64,000 bases of DNA from Euzebya pacifica. Its GTDB lineage: Bacteria; Actinomycetota; Nitriliruptoria; Euzebyales; Euzebyaceae. The DNA is taken from assembly GCF_003344865.1 (NCBI RefSeq), contig NZ_CP031165.1, positions 1 through 64,000 of the forward strand. Direction: 5' to 3'. The first letter of the stretch is position 1. Every line of letters begins with the position of its first letter. Shown here one piece after another: positions 56,859-64,000 of this stretch. The position numbers and the translations under genes were made by a program. A model generated the notes under the pieces. The model was given only the letters and a program-made list of their open reading frames with translations. It made no database searches and was not told the DNA's origin.

Positions 56859-57169
56859 GCACCGCAACGATCGTCGGCCGCGAGATCCACGTCAACGACG
56901 AGGGTTTCATGACCGACCACACCGAATGGACCGAGGACGTCGCTCGTGCGCTGGCCGCCAACATCGGCATCGAGCTGACCGACGCCCACTGGCAGGTCCT
57001 CCGTTTCGTCCGGCAGGACTACGACGCAGAGGGCGAGAGCCCCACCCTGCGCCGCGTCGCCAACATCGGCGGCGTGCCGACCAAGCAGCTGTTCGCCCTG
57101 TTCCCCAAGAAGCCCGCCAAGAAGATGTCCTACATCGCCGGGGTCCCCAAGCCCGTCGGCTGTGTCTGA
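56855..57169 (+). CDS. TusE/DsrC-family sulfur carrier
   Basis: 104 residues: LTDAHWQVLRFVRQDY and the C-terminal arm GGVPTKQLFALFPKKPAKKMSYIAGVPKPVGCV. The penultimate Cys that carries sulfur in TusE and DsrC is present. The second Cys of dissimilatory DsrC, about ten residues earlier, is absent, so it is a TusE-like carrier rather than a sulfite reductase partner. GTG start overlaps the stop of the flavoprotein gene. Confidence 0.88.
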   Translation: MSTATIVGREIHVNDEGFMTDHTEWTEDVARALAANIGIELTDAHWQVLRFVRQDYDAEGESPTLRRVANIGGVPTKQLFALFPKKPAKKMSYIAGVPKPVGCV

Positions 57170-57178
57170 GGAGGCACC

Positions 57179-57681
57179 ATGACCGCTGTTCTTCCAGTCC
57201 CGTCCTTCGACGACACCGACCAGGAGGGTCGCAAGCTCGTCATCATCTGCTCCAAGGGCTCCCTGGACATGGCCTACCCGGGCCTGGTGCTGGCCAACGC
57301 CGCGCTGGGTGAGGGCATCGAGACCCACCTGTTCTTCACGTTCTGGGCTTCGACATGATCAACAACAAGACCATGGATCACCTGGCGTTCAACCCGGTCG
57401 GCAACCCGGCGACCCACATGCCGACCGCGGTCATGGGCCTGCCCGGCATGCAGGCCTTCGCGACCCACATGATGCGCAAGCAGATCGAGGGCCTCGACCT
57501 GCCGACCGTGCCGGAGTTCATGGAGCTCATCACCGACGCCGGTGGCCACCTGTGGGCCTGCCGCATGTCGGCGGACATGATGCACTTGACCGAGGACGAC
57601 CTCTACGACCGCGTCGAGGGCATCATCAGCGCCTCGGACTTCATGGAGATCTCCGAAGGGGCCCAGACCCTGTTCATCTGA
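57179..57681 (+). pseudogene. DsrE-family protein, split by a one-base frameshift
   Basis: The first frame (57179-57358) gives [37 protein letters not shown] and then stops. A second frame from about 57348 to 57681 continues [17 protein letters not shown]...[23 protein letters not shown]. Adding one G in the GGG run 57345-57347 restores a 167-residue DsrE/DsrF-like protein with FFTFWGFDMIN. Cys in WACRM would be the sulfur-carrying residue. Either a real mutation or a sequencing error in a homopolymer. Confidence 0.85.
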
Positions 57682-57761
57682 GCACCGATCATCCGAACGG
57701 CTGTCCAGCGCCGGCGAGTCACCCGACCCGCCGGCGTTGTCGCATTCGTTGCCACGGATTA

Positions 57762-57791
57762 TTGACAGTGTCCAAGGTTGGACGCAGACTA
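57762..57791 (+). promoter_or_regulatory. furA promoter and putative FurA operator
   Basis: -35 TTGACA 57762-57767 and -10-like AGACTA 57786-57791 enclose the dyad GTCCAA-GG-TTGGAC at 57770-57783. Transcription would start about at the GTG of furA (57798). Overlap of the dyad with the promoter fits autorepression. Confidence 0.6.
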
Positions 57792-57797
57792 CGGTTC

Positions 57798-58220
57798 GTG
57801 CTCAGCGACCCGACGGCGTCCCTCCGGACGCATGGACTCCAGGTCACTGCCCAACGCCTGGCGGTGCTCCGAGCGGTCGACTCCTGCCCGCACATCACCG
57901 CCAACGGCGTGGCCGAGGCCGTCCGCCACGAGATCGGGACCATCTCCCGCCAGTCGGTGTACGACACCCTTGCCGTGCTCGTCGACAACGGGATGATCCG
58001 GCGCATCCAGCCGGCCGGGTCGGCCACCCGTTACGAGGGTCGGGTCGGGGACAACCACCACCACCTCGTGTGTCGCAGCTGCGACCGCGTGGTGGACGTC
58101 GACTGCGCCGTGGGGGAGGCCCCCTGCCTGACCCCCGACGACGAACACGGCTTCGCGCTCGACGAAGCCGAGGTCGTCTACTGGGGCCTCTGTGGCGACT
58201 GCCGACACGTCGCGAGCTGA
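57798..58220 (+). CDS. furA: Ferric uptake regulator homologue FurA
   Basis: 140 residues, Fur family: winged helix ([42 protein letters not shown]), then the dimer/metal domain with [26 protein letters not shown] and a C-terminal WGLCGDC. Near-identical in pattern to mycobacterial FurA, which represses katG and itself. The GTG 57798 was chosen for this match and the leaderless promoter. katG follows 50 bases downstream. Confidence 0.94.
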   Translation: MLSDPTASLRTHGLQVTAQRLAVLRAVDSCPHITANGVAEAVRHEIGTISRQSVYDTLAVLVDNGMIRRIQPAGSATRYEGRVGDNHHHLVCRSCDRVVDVDCAVGEAPCLTPDDEHGFALDEAEVVYWGLCGDCRHVAS

Positions 58221-58270
58221 GCCGTTCGCAACCCGCAGACACCGAGATACCGCAACACAACGGAGACGTC

Positions 58271-60475
58271 ATGACCGAGAGCAAGAAGAACAGCCCCGAG
58301 TGGGGCTCGCTCACCTCCGGTGAGTTCCAGTCCAACGAGAAGTGGTGGCCCAACGCGCTGAACCTGCGCATCCTCCACCAGCACCACCCGGACTCCACGC
58401 CCCTCGGCGTCGAGTTCGACTACCGGTCGAACCTGGAGAACGTCGACATCGACGAGCTCACCAGGGACGTCGACGCGCTGATGACGGACTCGCAGTCGTG
58501 GTGGCCTGCGGACTGGGGTCACTACGGCCCGTTCTTCATCCGCATGTCCTGGCACGCCGCAGGGACCTACCGGGTCAGCGACGGTCGCGGTGGCGGGGGC
58601 ACCGGTGCCCAGCGCTACGCCCCGCTGAACTCCTGGCCCGACAACGGCAACCTCGACAAGGCCCGTCGCCTGCTGCTGCCGATCAAGCAGAAGTACGGCA
58701 AGGCCATCTCCTGGGCCGACCTGTTCGTCTTCGCCGGCAACCGTGCGCTGGAGACCATGGGCTTCCGCACCGCCGGGTTCGCCTTCGGTCGCGAGGACAT
58801 CTGGGCGCCCGAGGACGACATCTACTGGGGTCCCGAGAACGAGTGGCTGTCGACCAACGACGACCGCTACACCGGCAGCTTCGAGGACGGCAACCGCCTG
58901 CTCGACAACCCGCTGGCCGCCGTCCAGATGGGCCTGATCTACGTCAACCCCGAGGGCCCCAACGGGATCCCGGACGCGCAGAAGTCCGCCCAGGACATCC
59001 GCGAGACGTTCGGCCGCATGGCGATGAACGACGAGGAGACCGTCGCGCTGGTCGTCGGTGGCCACACCTTCGGCAAGATGCACGGCGCGTCCAAGCCGGA
59101 GTTCCACGGGCCCGAGCCCGAGGCCGCCGGCTTCGCCGACCAGGGGCTCGGCTGGGCCAACTCCCACGAGACCGGCCTCGGCGAGTACACGCTGACCTCC
59201 GGCCTGGAGGGTGCATGGACCCCGACGCCGACCACGTGGGACAACAGCTACCTCGAGACGCTGTTCGGTCACGAGTGGGAGCTCGTGGAGTCCCCCGCCG
59301 GCGCCAAGCAGTGGGAGCCAAAGTCGGTGCGCGAGGGCTTCATGGTCCCCGACGCCCACGTCGAGGGTCGTGAGAACAAGCCGGTGATGTCTACCGCCGA
59401 CATGGCGATGCTGGCCGACCCCACCTACCTGGAGATCGCCACCCGCTTCCGCGAGAACCCCGCCGTGCTGGCGGACGCCTTCGCCAAGGCGTGGTTCAAG
59501 CTGCTGCACCGCGACATGGGCCCGGCCGAGCGCTACGTCGGTCCGCAGGTGCCCGACGAGACCTTCGTGTGGCAGGACAACGTGCCGGCCCACGAGGGCC
59601 CGATGATCGGCGACGCCGAGATCGCGGAGCTCAAGTCGACCATCCTGGGCAGCGGCCTGACCACCGCCCAGCTCGTGAAGGCCGCGTGGGCGTCGGCCTC
59701 GACCTATCGCACCACCGACTTCCGGGGCGGCGCCAACGGTGCCCGCATCCGCCTGTCGCCGATGTCGGAGTGGGACGCCAACGTCACCTCCGGCGTCAAC
59801 CAGGTCATCGCGAAGCTGGAGGAGATCCAGCAGGCCTTCAACGGCAAGGGTGGCCCCCAGGTCTCCCTGGCCGACCTCATCGTGCTCGGTGGCTCGGCTG
59901 CCGTCGAGGCGGCGGCGAAGGCTGCCGGCCACGACTTCACCGTGCCGTTCACGCCGGGTCGCACCGACGCGGACCAGGAGTCGACCGACATCGAGTCCTT
60001 CCAGTGGCTCGAGCCGAAGGCCGACGGGTTCCGCAACTACCAGCAGAAGCAGGGTGGCATCCCCAGCGAGCACCTGCTGATCGACAAGGCGTTCATGCTG
60101 AACCTGACCGCGCCGGAGATGACCGCCCTCGTGGGTGGCCTGCGCGTGCTGGGCGCCAACGTTGGCGACGAGGGCTACGGCGTCTTCACCGACCGTCCGG
60201 GCCAGCTGACCAACGACTTCTTCGTCAACCTGGTCGACATGGGCACCAAGTGGCACTCCATCGGTGAGGCCGAGGACGTCTTCGAGGGCGTCGACCGCGA
60301 GACCGGCGCGCCGAAGTGGAAGGCCACCCGCGTGGACCTCGTCTTCGGTGCCAACAGCCAGCTCCGCGCCATCGCGGAGGAGTACGCGGCCGCCGGCGGC
60401 GACGAGCTGATGCTCGACGCCTTCATCCGTGGCTGGGTCAAGGTCATGGAGAACGACCGGTTCGACCTGGTCTGA
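58271..60475 (+). CDS. katG: Catalase-peroxidase KatG
   Basis: Detoxifies hydrogen peroxide and peroxynitrite. 734 residues: distal pocket [11 protein letters not shown] with the catalytic Arg/Trp/His, proximal [10 protein letters not shown] His, Tyr in [12 protein letters not shown] and Met in [10 protein letters not shown] for the Met-Tyr-Trp crosslink, and a C-terminal degenerate second domain ([13 protein letters not shown]). Length normal. It lies in an operon with furA and is therefore iron- and peroxide-controlled. In mycobacteria this enzyme activates isoniazid. Confidence 0.98.
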   Translation: MTESKKNSPEWGSLTSGEFQSNEKWWPNALNLRILHQHHPDSTPLGVEFDYRSNLENVDIDELTRDVDALMTDSQSWWPADWGHYGPFFIRMSWHAAGTYRVSDGRGGGGTGAQRYAPLNSWPDNGNLDKARRLLLPIKQKYGKAISWADLFVFAGNRALETMGFRTAGFAFGREDIWAPEDDIYWGPENEWLSTNDDRYTGSFEDGNRLLDNPLAAVQMGLIYVNPEGPNGIPDAQKSAQDIRETFGRMAMNDEETVALVVGGHTFGKMHGASKPEFHGPEPEAAGFADQGLGWANSHETGLGEYTLTSGLEGAWTPTPTTWDNSYLETLFGHEWELVESPAGAKQWEPKSVREGFMVPDAHVEGRENKPVMSTADMAMLADPTYLEIATRFRENPAVLADAFAKAWFKLLHRDMGPAERYVGPQVPDETFVWQDNVPAHEGPMIGDAEIAELKSTILGSGLTTAQLVKAAWASASTYRTTDFRGGANGARIRLSPMSEWDANVTSGVNQVIAKLEEIQQAFNGKGGPQVSLADLIVLGGSAAVEAAAKAAGHDFTVPFTPGRTDADQESTDIESFQWLEPKADGFRNYQQKQGGIPSEHLLIDKAFMLNLTAPEMTALVGGLRVLGANVGDEGYGVFTDRPGQLTNDFFVNLVDMGTKWHSIGEAEDVFEGVDRETGAPKWKATRVDLVFGANSQLRAIAEEYAAAGGDELMLDAFIRGWVKVMENDRFDLV

Positions 60476-60484
60476 TCCGGGTTC

Positions 60485-60506
60485 CACCGACCCTCCCGGG
60501 TCGGTG
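60485..60506 (+). terminator. Terminator after katG
   Basis: Perfect 9-bp stem CACCGACCC / GGGTCGGTG with a TCCC loop, 10 bases after the katG stop. Confidence 0.75.
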
Positions 60507-60629
60507 ACCGTCGAGAGGTGGGGCGTCGCTGCGGCGGCGCCCCACGCTCGTCCGGTGGCACGGGGGGCCATCGGATCGCCCGACGGCGACTACCCTGCGG
60601 GTACCCGATCCGGAGAATGGTCCACCACG

Positions 60630-61406
60630 ATGGCTGAAGCCAAGCCGCTGCCCCTGTGGCGTCAGGTGCTCGAGGACCTCGAGCGCCGGCTGGAGCGCGA
60701 CGAGTTCACGCATCGCTTCCCCACCGACCGGGAGCTGGTGCAGCACTACGGGACGAGCCGCCACACCGTCAGGGAGGCCGTGCGCCACCTCAAGGCGCGG
60801 GGACTCGTCGAACGGGAGCGTGGACGTGGTGGCGTCGTGACCGACCCCTCCCTCTCCCAGCCCATGGGGGCGCTGTACAACCTGTTCGCCACCGTCGAGC
60901 AGGCGGGTCGCCTCCAGGACAGCCGGGTGCTCGCGCTGGACATGCGCCCCGACGCCGCGGCCGCCGAGAAGTTCGGCTACGACCCGGTGACGCCGTTGGT
61001 GCACCTCGAACGCCTCCGCCTGATGGACGGGGAACCGCTGGCCCTCGACACGGTCTGGCTCGCGCCGGACATCGGCCGCACCCTGCTCGACGTCGATTTC
61101 GCGCACACCTCGCTGTACGACGAGCTGGCCGCCCGCACTGGCGTCCGACCGACCGGCGGGACCGAGACCATCAGCGCGGTGGTGCCCGACGAGGCGCTCG
61201 TCGAGGTCCTCGAGCTGGCCCCGGACGAAGGACTGTTGCGCATCGAACGGGTGACCACGCACGCCGAGCGGGTGGTGGAGTGTCGCCTGACCCTCCTGCG
61301 CACCAGCCGGGTCGCGCTCAGGTCCACCTGGCCGTCCGAGACCGCGCTGGAGGGCCGGGTCATGCCGCCGCCAGCTCCGTCAGCGGAGGCTCGGTCCCAG
61401 CGGTGA
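60630..61406 (+). CDS. GntR/HutC-family transcriptional regulator
   Basis: 258 residues: N-terminal winged HTH (PLWRQVLEDLERRLERDEF, PTDRELVQHYGTSRHTVREAVRHLKARGLVER) and a UTRA-type ligand domain (DPVTPLVHLERLRLMDGEPLALDTVWL). HutC members sense sugars, amino acids or other metabolites. Start ATG 60630 lies about 34 bases after a TACCCT (60591). Possible targets are the adjacent alcohol dehydrogenase and the TauE operon. Confidence 0.92.
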   Translation: MAEAKPLPLWRQVLEDLERRLERDEFTHRFPTDRELVQHYGTSRHTVREAVRHLKARGLVERERGRGGVVTDPSLSQPMGALYNLFATVEQAGRLQDSRVLALDMRPDAAAAEKFGYDPVTPLVHLERLRLMDGEPLALDTVWLAPDIGRTLLDVDFAHTSLYDELAARTGVRPTGGTETISAVVPDEALVEVLELAPDEGLLRIERVTTHAERVVECRLTLLRTSRVALRSTWPSETALEGRVMPPPAPSAEARSQR

Positions 61407-61539
61407 ACAGGTTGATGCCGTCGCCCTGGTCGTGGTCGGCGGTGACGCCGACGCGTGGTCCGTGACGGCGGCATCTTCCGGCGGCGAGGGGCCGCGTGGC
61501 CCCTCGCCGGTGGTGGTGACGGTCTGGTCGAGGGCGTCG

Positions 61540-62580
61540 TCAGCGGGTGAGGACGACCTTCAGCGCGCTGGTGTCGGCTGCCCGTTCGAAGACGTCGTAG
61601 GCAGCCATGAAGTCGTCCATCGCGAAGTGGTGCGTGACGAACTTCTTGGCGTCGACCTGTCCCGCGGCCAGCAGCTTCAGCAGCCGGGGCGTGGAGTAGG
61701 TGTCGACCAGCCCAGTGGTGATCGTGACGTTGCGGATCCACAGGTCCTCGAGGTGGAGGGTGGCGGGTGCGCCGTGCACCCCGACGTTGGCGACGCGACC
61801 GCCGGGACGGATCAGGCGGGTGCACTGCTCGAAGGTCGCGGGCACGCCGACCGCCTCGATGGCGACATCGGCGCCCAGGCCATCGGTGAGCGCCTTGACC
61901 TCCTCGACCGCGTCGTGGGTCGACGGGTTGATCGTGACGGTGGCACCGAACTGCTTGGCCGCGTCCAGCCTGGCGTCGGCCAGGTCGATCGCCACGATGT
62001 GGGCTGGTGAGTAGAACTGCGCGGTCAGCATGGCCGCCAGCCCGATGGGTCCGGCGCCGACCACGGCGACGACGTCGCCCGGCTGCACGGCACCGTTGAG
62101 GATGCCGACCTCGAACCCGGTCGGCAGGATGTCGGCGAGCATCAGCGCGGCCTCGTTGTCCACGCCGTCGGGGAGGTGGTACAGCGAGGTGTCGGCGAAC
62201 GGCACCCGGACCTTCTCCGCCTGTGTGCCGTCGATGAGGTGGCCGAGGATCCAGCCGCCACCGTTGAGGCACTGCCCGTACGCGCCGTCGCGGCAGAACC
62301 GGCACCGGCCGCAGGAGGAGATGCACGACACGAGCACCCGGTCGCCCGGGGCGACCCCAGTCACGGCCGAGCCGACCTGCTCGACGGTGCCAACGGCCTC
62401 GTGGCCGAGGATCCGTCCGTCGGTGACGGCGGGGACGTCACCCTTGAGGATGTGCAGGTCGGTGCCGCAGATCGTGACGGCGTCGACGCGCACGATGGCG
62501 TCGGTCGGATCGATGAGGGTGGGGTCGGGGACGTCTTCCCAGGACTTGCTCCCGGCACCATGGAATACCACTGCCTTCAT
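61540..62580 (-). CDS. Zinc-dependent alcohol dehydrogenase
   Basis: 346 residues, MDR family with catalytic zinc ligands (Cys in ICGTD, GHE His) and structural zinc site CISSCGRCRFCRDGAYGQC. NAD(P) site VVGAGPIGLAAML. FrmA-like zinc alcohol or sorbitol dehydrogenase; closest-looking relatives oxidise alcohols or act on thiol-linked aldehydes. ATG 62580 follows GGAGC by 4 bases. Divergent from the TauE gene, 195 bases between starts. The 133-base gap after gntR holds no gene. Confidence 0.93.
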   Translation of the reverse strand: MKAVVFHGAGSKSWEDVPDPTLIDPTDAIVRVDAVTICGTDLHILKGDVPAVTDGRILGHEAVGTVEQVGSAVTGVAPGDRVLVSCISSCGRCRFCRDGAYGQCLNGGGWILGHLIDGTQAEKVRVPFADTSLYHLPDGVDNEAALMLADILPTGFEVGILNGAVQPGDVVAVVGAGPIGLAAMLTAQFYSPAHIVAIDLADARLDAAKQFGATVTINPSTHDAVEEVKALTDGLGADVAIEAVGVPATFEQCTRLIRPGGRVANVGVHGAPATLHLEDLWIRNVTITTGLVDTYSTPRLLKLLAAGQVDAKKFVTHHFAMDDFMAAYDVFERAADTSALKVVLTR

Positions 62581-62738
62581 CACAGCTCCTTCGCCGGCGG
62601 GATCGGCGAGGACGGCGTGTCCAACAAGTCCGCCAGCCTCCGGAGCGTGCGCGCGAGCCGCCCCCGTCGGAAGGGTCCAATGGCACGCTCCGGAGGTCCG
62701 TTCGTCCCGGTTGGGCGCACGTCACCGCCCGCACCGGC

Positions 62739-62770
62739 TTGACCTGCCGAATTGTTCGGACAACTATGTA
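62739..62770 (+). promoter_or_regulatory. tauE promoter with operator-like motif
   Basis: -35 TTGACC 62739-62744, -10 AACTAT 62762-62767, 17-base spacer. TTGTTCGGACAACTA at 62752-62766 overlaps the -10. A near copy, TTGTACGGATAACT, ends the window at 63987-64000. Confidence 0.5.
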
Positions 62771-62775
62771 CGGCG

Positions 62776-63612
62776 ATGGGTGATCTAGCGGGTATCGGCG
62801 TCCTCGCGGGCCTGTCGTTGCTGACGGCCGGCATCGGCGCGCTGGGCGGGCTGGGCGGCGCCATCCTGCTGGTCCCGTTGCTGGCGCTGACCGGGACCCC
62901 GGCCAGCGAGGCTGCGCCGCTCGGCCTGATCTCCGTTGCCGCCGGTTCCATCGCCGCTGGGGGGCTCCAGCTGGCCGAGCGGACGGTGAACCATCGCCTC
63001 GGGGTGACCACGGAGCTCGCGGCGACGCTCGGGGCGACCATGGGGGCGCTCGGATCGGGGTTGGTCGGCGACACGGTGCTGACCATCGGCCTGGCGGTGG
63101 TCGCTGCTGCCGCGGCGCTGGTGATGCTCCTGCGGACCTCGTCCAAGGGCGAGTCGACGCCGCAGGACCGGACGGTCGGGGAGTGGCCCGGACAGATCGC
63201 TGGTGTGGCGCCGACGGCCCGCATGGCGGCCGGCGGTGGGGTGGTGTACGAGGCCCGGCGTATCCCGACGGGCCTCGGCCTGATGTGGGTGTCTGGTGTG
63301 GTGGCCGGCGTGGCGGGGGCGAGCGGTGGGTTCATCAAGACCCCCGTGACCACCGAGGTCATGGGCATCCCGTTGAAGATCGCGGCGTCCACGACGACGT
63401 TCACGATCGGCGTGACGGCCGCAGCCGGGTTGGTGGTCTTCGCCCTCCAGGGCCGGATCGACCCCTTCGCCGCAGCCGCGGTGATCGCCGGAAGCCTGAT
63501 CGGTGGACAGGTCGGTGCGGCACTCCAGGCTCGAGCGCCGACGTCGATCATCCGCCGGGGCCTCGGCGGCCTCCTGCTGCTGATCGCCGTCCTGCTGGTG
63601 GCGTCGGCCTGA
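62776..63612 (+). CDS. TauE/SafE-family sulfite/sulfonate exporter
   Basis: 278 residues with about eight membrane helices in two repeats: GIGALGGLGGAILLVPLLALTG and MWVSGVVAGVAGASGGFIKTP, the latter conserved in TauE/SafE proteins. A cytoplasmic basic loop separates them. Family members export sulfite, taurine-derived or other organo-anions, fitting the SQR-TusE genes upstream. Starts leaderless at ATG 62776. ATG of the following gene overlaps its stop (TGATG). Confidence 0.9.
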   Translation: MGDLAGIGVLAGLSLLTAGIGALGGLGGAILLVPLLALTGTPASEAAPLGLISVAAGSIAAGGLQLAERTVNHRLGVTTELAATLGATMGALGSGLVGDTVLTIGLAVVAAAAALVMLLRTSSKGESTPQDRTVGEWPGQIAGVAPTARMAAGGGVVYEARRIPTGLGLMWVSGVVAGVAGASGGFIKTPVTTEVMGIPLKIAASTTTFTIGVTAAAGLVVFALQGRIDPFAAAAVIAGSLIGGQVGAALQARAPTSIIRRGLGGLLLLIAVLLVASA

Positions 63613-63926
63613 TGCGGGTCAAGCAGGACGAACCGTTCGAGGTCCAACCCCGGGCCAACGCCGCCCTGGCCAAGGTGCTGCGGGTCGGCACGGGCGCCGC
63701 CCTGGTGGTCGCGCTGGCCGCCCTCGTGGTCGGTGGGATGGGTGCCGATGCCCCCGGCCGCGCGCTGGCCTGGTCGGCGCTCGGGATCGTCGTGGCCGTC
63801 CCGCTGGGACGGGTCGGCCTGCTCGGCATCCGATGGATCGCGCGTCGTGACTACCTGTTCGCCCTGCTGGCGTTCGGGCTGCTGGCCATCGTGGTGGTGG
63901 GCGGCGTCCTTGCCATCCGGACCTGA
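63612..63926 (+). CDS. DUF1634 membrane protein
   Basis: 104 residues: three membrane helices (VLRVGTGAALVVALAALVVG, ALAWSALGIVVAVPLG, LFALLAFGLLAIVVVGGVL). DUF1634 is typically adjacent to TauE and may be its auxiliary subunit. ATG overlaps the TauE stop. Confidence 0.85.
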   Translation: MRVKQDEPFEVQPRANAALAKVLRVGTGAALVVALAALVVGGMGADAPGRALAWSALGIVVAVPLGRVGLLGIRWIARRDYLFALLAFGLLAIVVVGGVLAIRT

Positions 63927-63944
63927 CGGGTTTCTCGAAGCCCC

Positions 63945-64000
63945 TTGACAGGGCGCGCGAGGAGCCCAATAGTTTCCACGGACAAGTTGTACGGATAACT
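63945..64000 (+). promoter_or_regulatory. Promoter and operator of a gene beyond the window
   Basis: TTGACA 63945-63950 and AATAGT 63968-63973 with a 17-base spacer form a strong promoter. The shared operator motif TTGTACGGATAACT follows at 63987-64000, where the window ends. Confidence 0.55.

Overview
The window is very GC-rich actinobacterial chromosome that begins at the first base of dnaA. Gene order (dnaA-dnaN-recF-DUF721-gyrB-gyrA-DUF3566-tRNA-Ile-DLW39-tRNA-Ala, then crgA, a class E sortase, trpG and the pknB/pbpA/rodA/pstP/fhaB/fhaA block, then tRNA-Leu) is the classic origin neighbourhood of Actinobacteria. Repeated CWB2 cell-wall-binding modules, a flagellin gene and frequent leaderless-looking promoters suggest a deep-branching lineage such as the Nitriliruptoria (Euzebya-like). 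That placement is an inference from content; no 16S rRNA gene is present.

Layout. 1-10.4 kb: replication core. 10.4-13.5 kb: tRNA-Ile and tRNA-Ala, a tandemly duplicated tRNA flank, a carbonic-anhydrase-like protein without zinc ligands, a methyltransferase, a dense DnaA-box-like cluster and crgA. 13.7-20.6 kb: sortase, a small membrane protein, a GH18 enzyme with a sorting-signal-like tail, a large disordered protein with a degenerate acyl-CoA-synthetase fold, a TetR regulator and trpG. 20.6-21.1 kb: a large imperfect inverted repeat. 21.1-28.6 kb: the Ser/Thr kinase, phosphatase, FHA and cell-wall elongation operon on the minus strand, without pknA. 28.7-37.6 kb: a three-part hypothetical protein, a surface penicillin-acylase-like enzyme, and the DUF2617-DUF4247-DUF350-aminopropyltransferase-K+ channel operon. 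37.6-42.1 kb: a TetR-ABC exporter cassette bracketed by paired REP-like palindromes, a lipoprotein and tRNA-Leu.

42.3-53 kb is more accessory: CWB2 proteins, an alpha/beta-hydrolase/diacylglycerol-kinase fusion broken by an in-frame TAA, a spore-photoproduct-lyase-like radical SAM protein, a solitary flagellin, a cation exchanger, a gamma-glutamyltranspeptidase with CWB2 repeats, and an intact IS30 element inserted inside a palindromic repeat. 53-64 kb holds small redox and metabolic genes, an SQR-TusE-DsrE sulfur-handling set (the DsrE gene carries a one-base frameshift), furA-katG, a GntR regulator, an alcohol dehydrogenase and a TauE/DUF1634 export pair.

How it fits together: the envelope block couples sensing of peptidoglycan fragments (PknB PASTA domains), dephosphorylation (PstP) and FHA readers to elongation enzymes (RodA, PbpA). 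A shared acidic-P-T-[IL]-V motif in the PknB juxtamembrane region and, three times, in the disordered part of the nearby synthetase-like protein suggests that this uncharacterised protein belongs to the same phospho-signalling circuit. That is the most interesting testable idea here.
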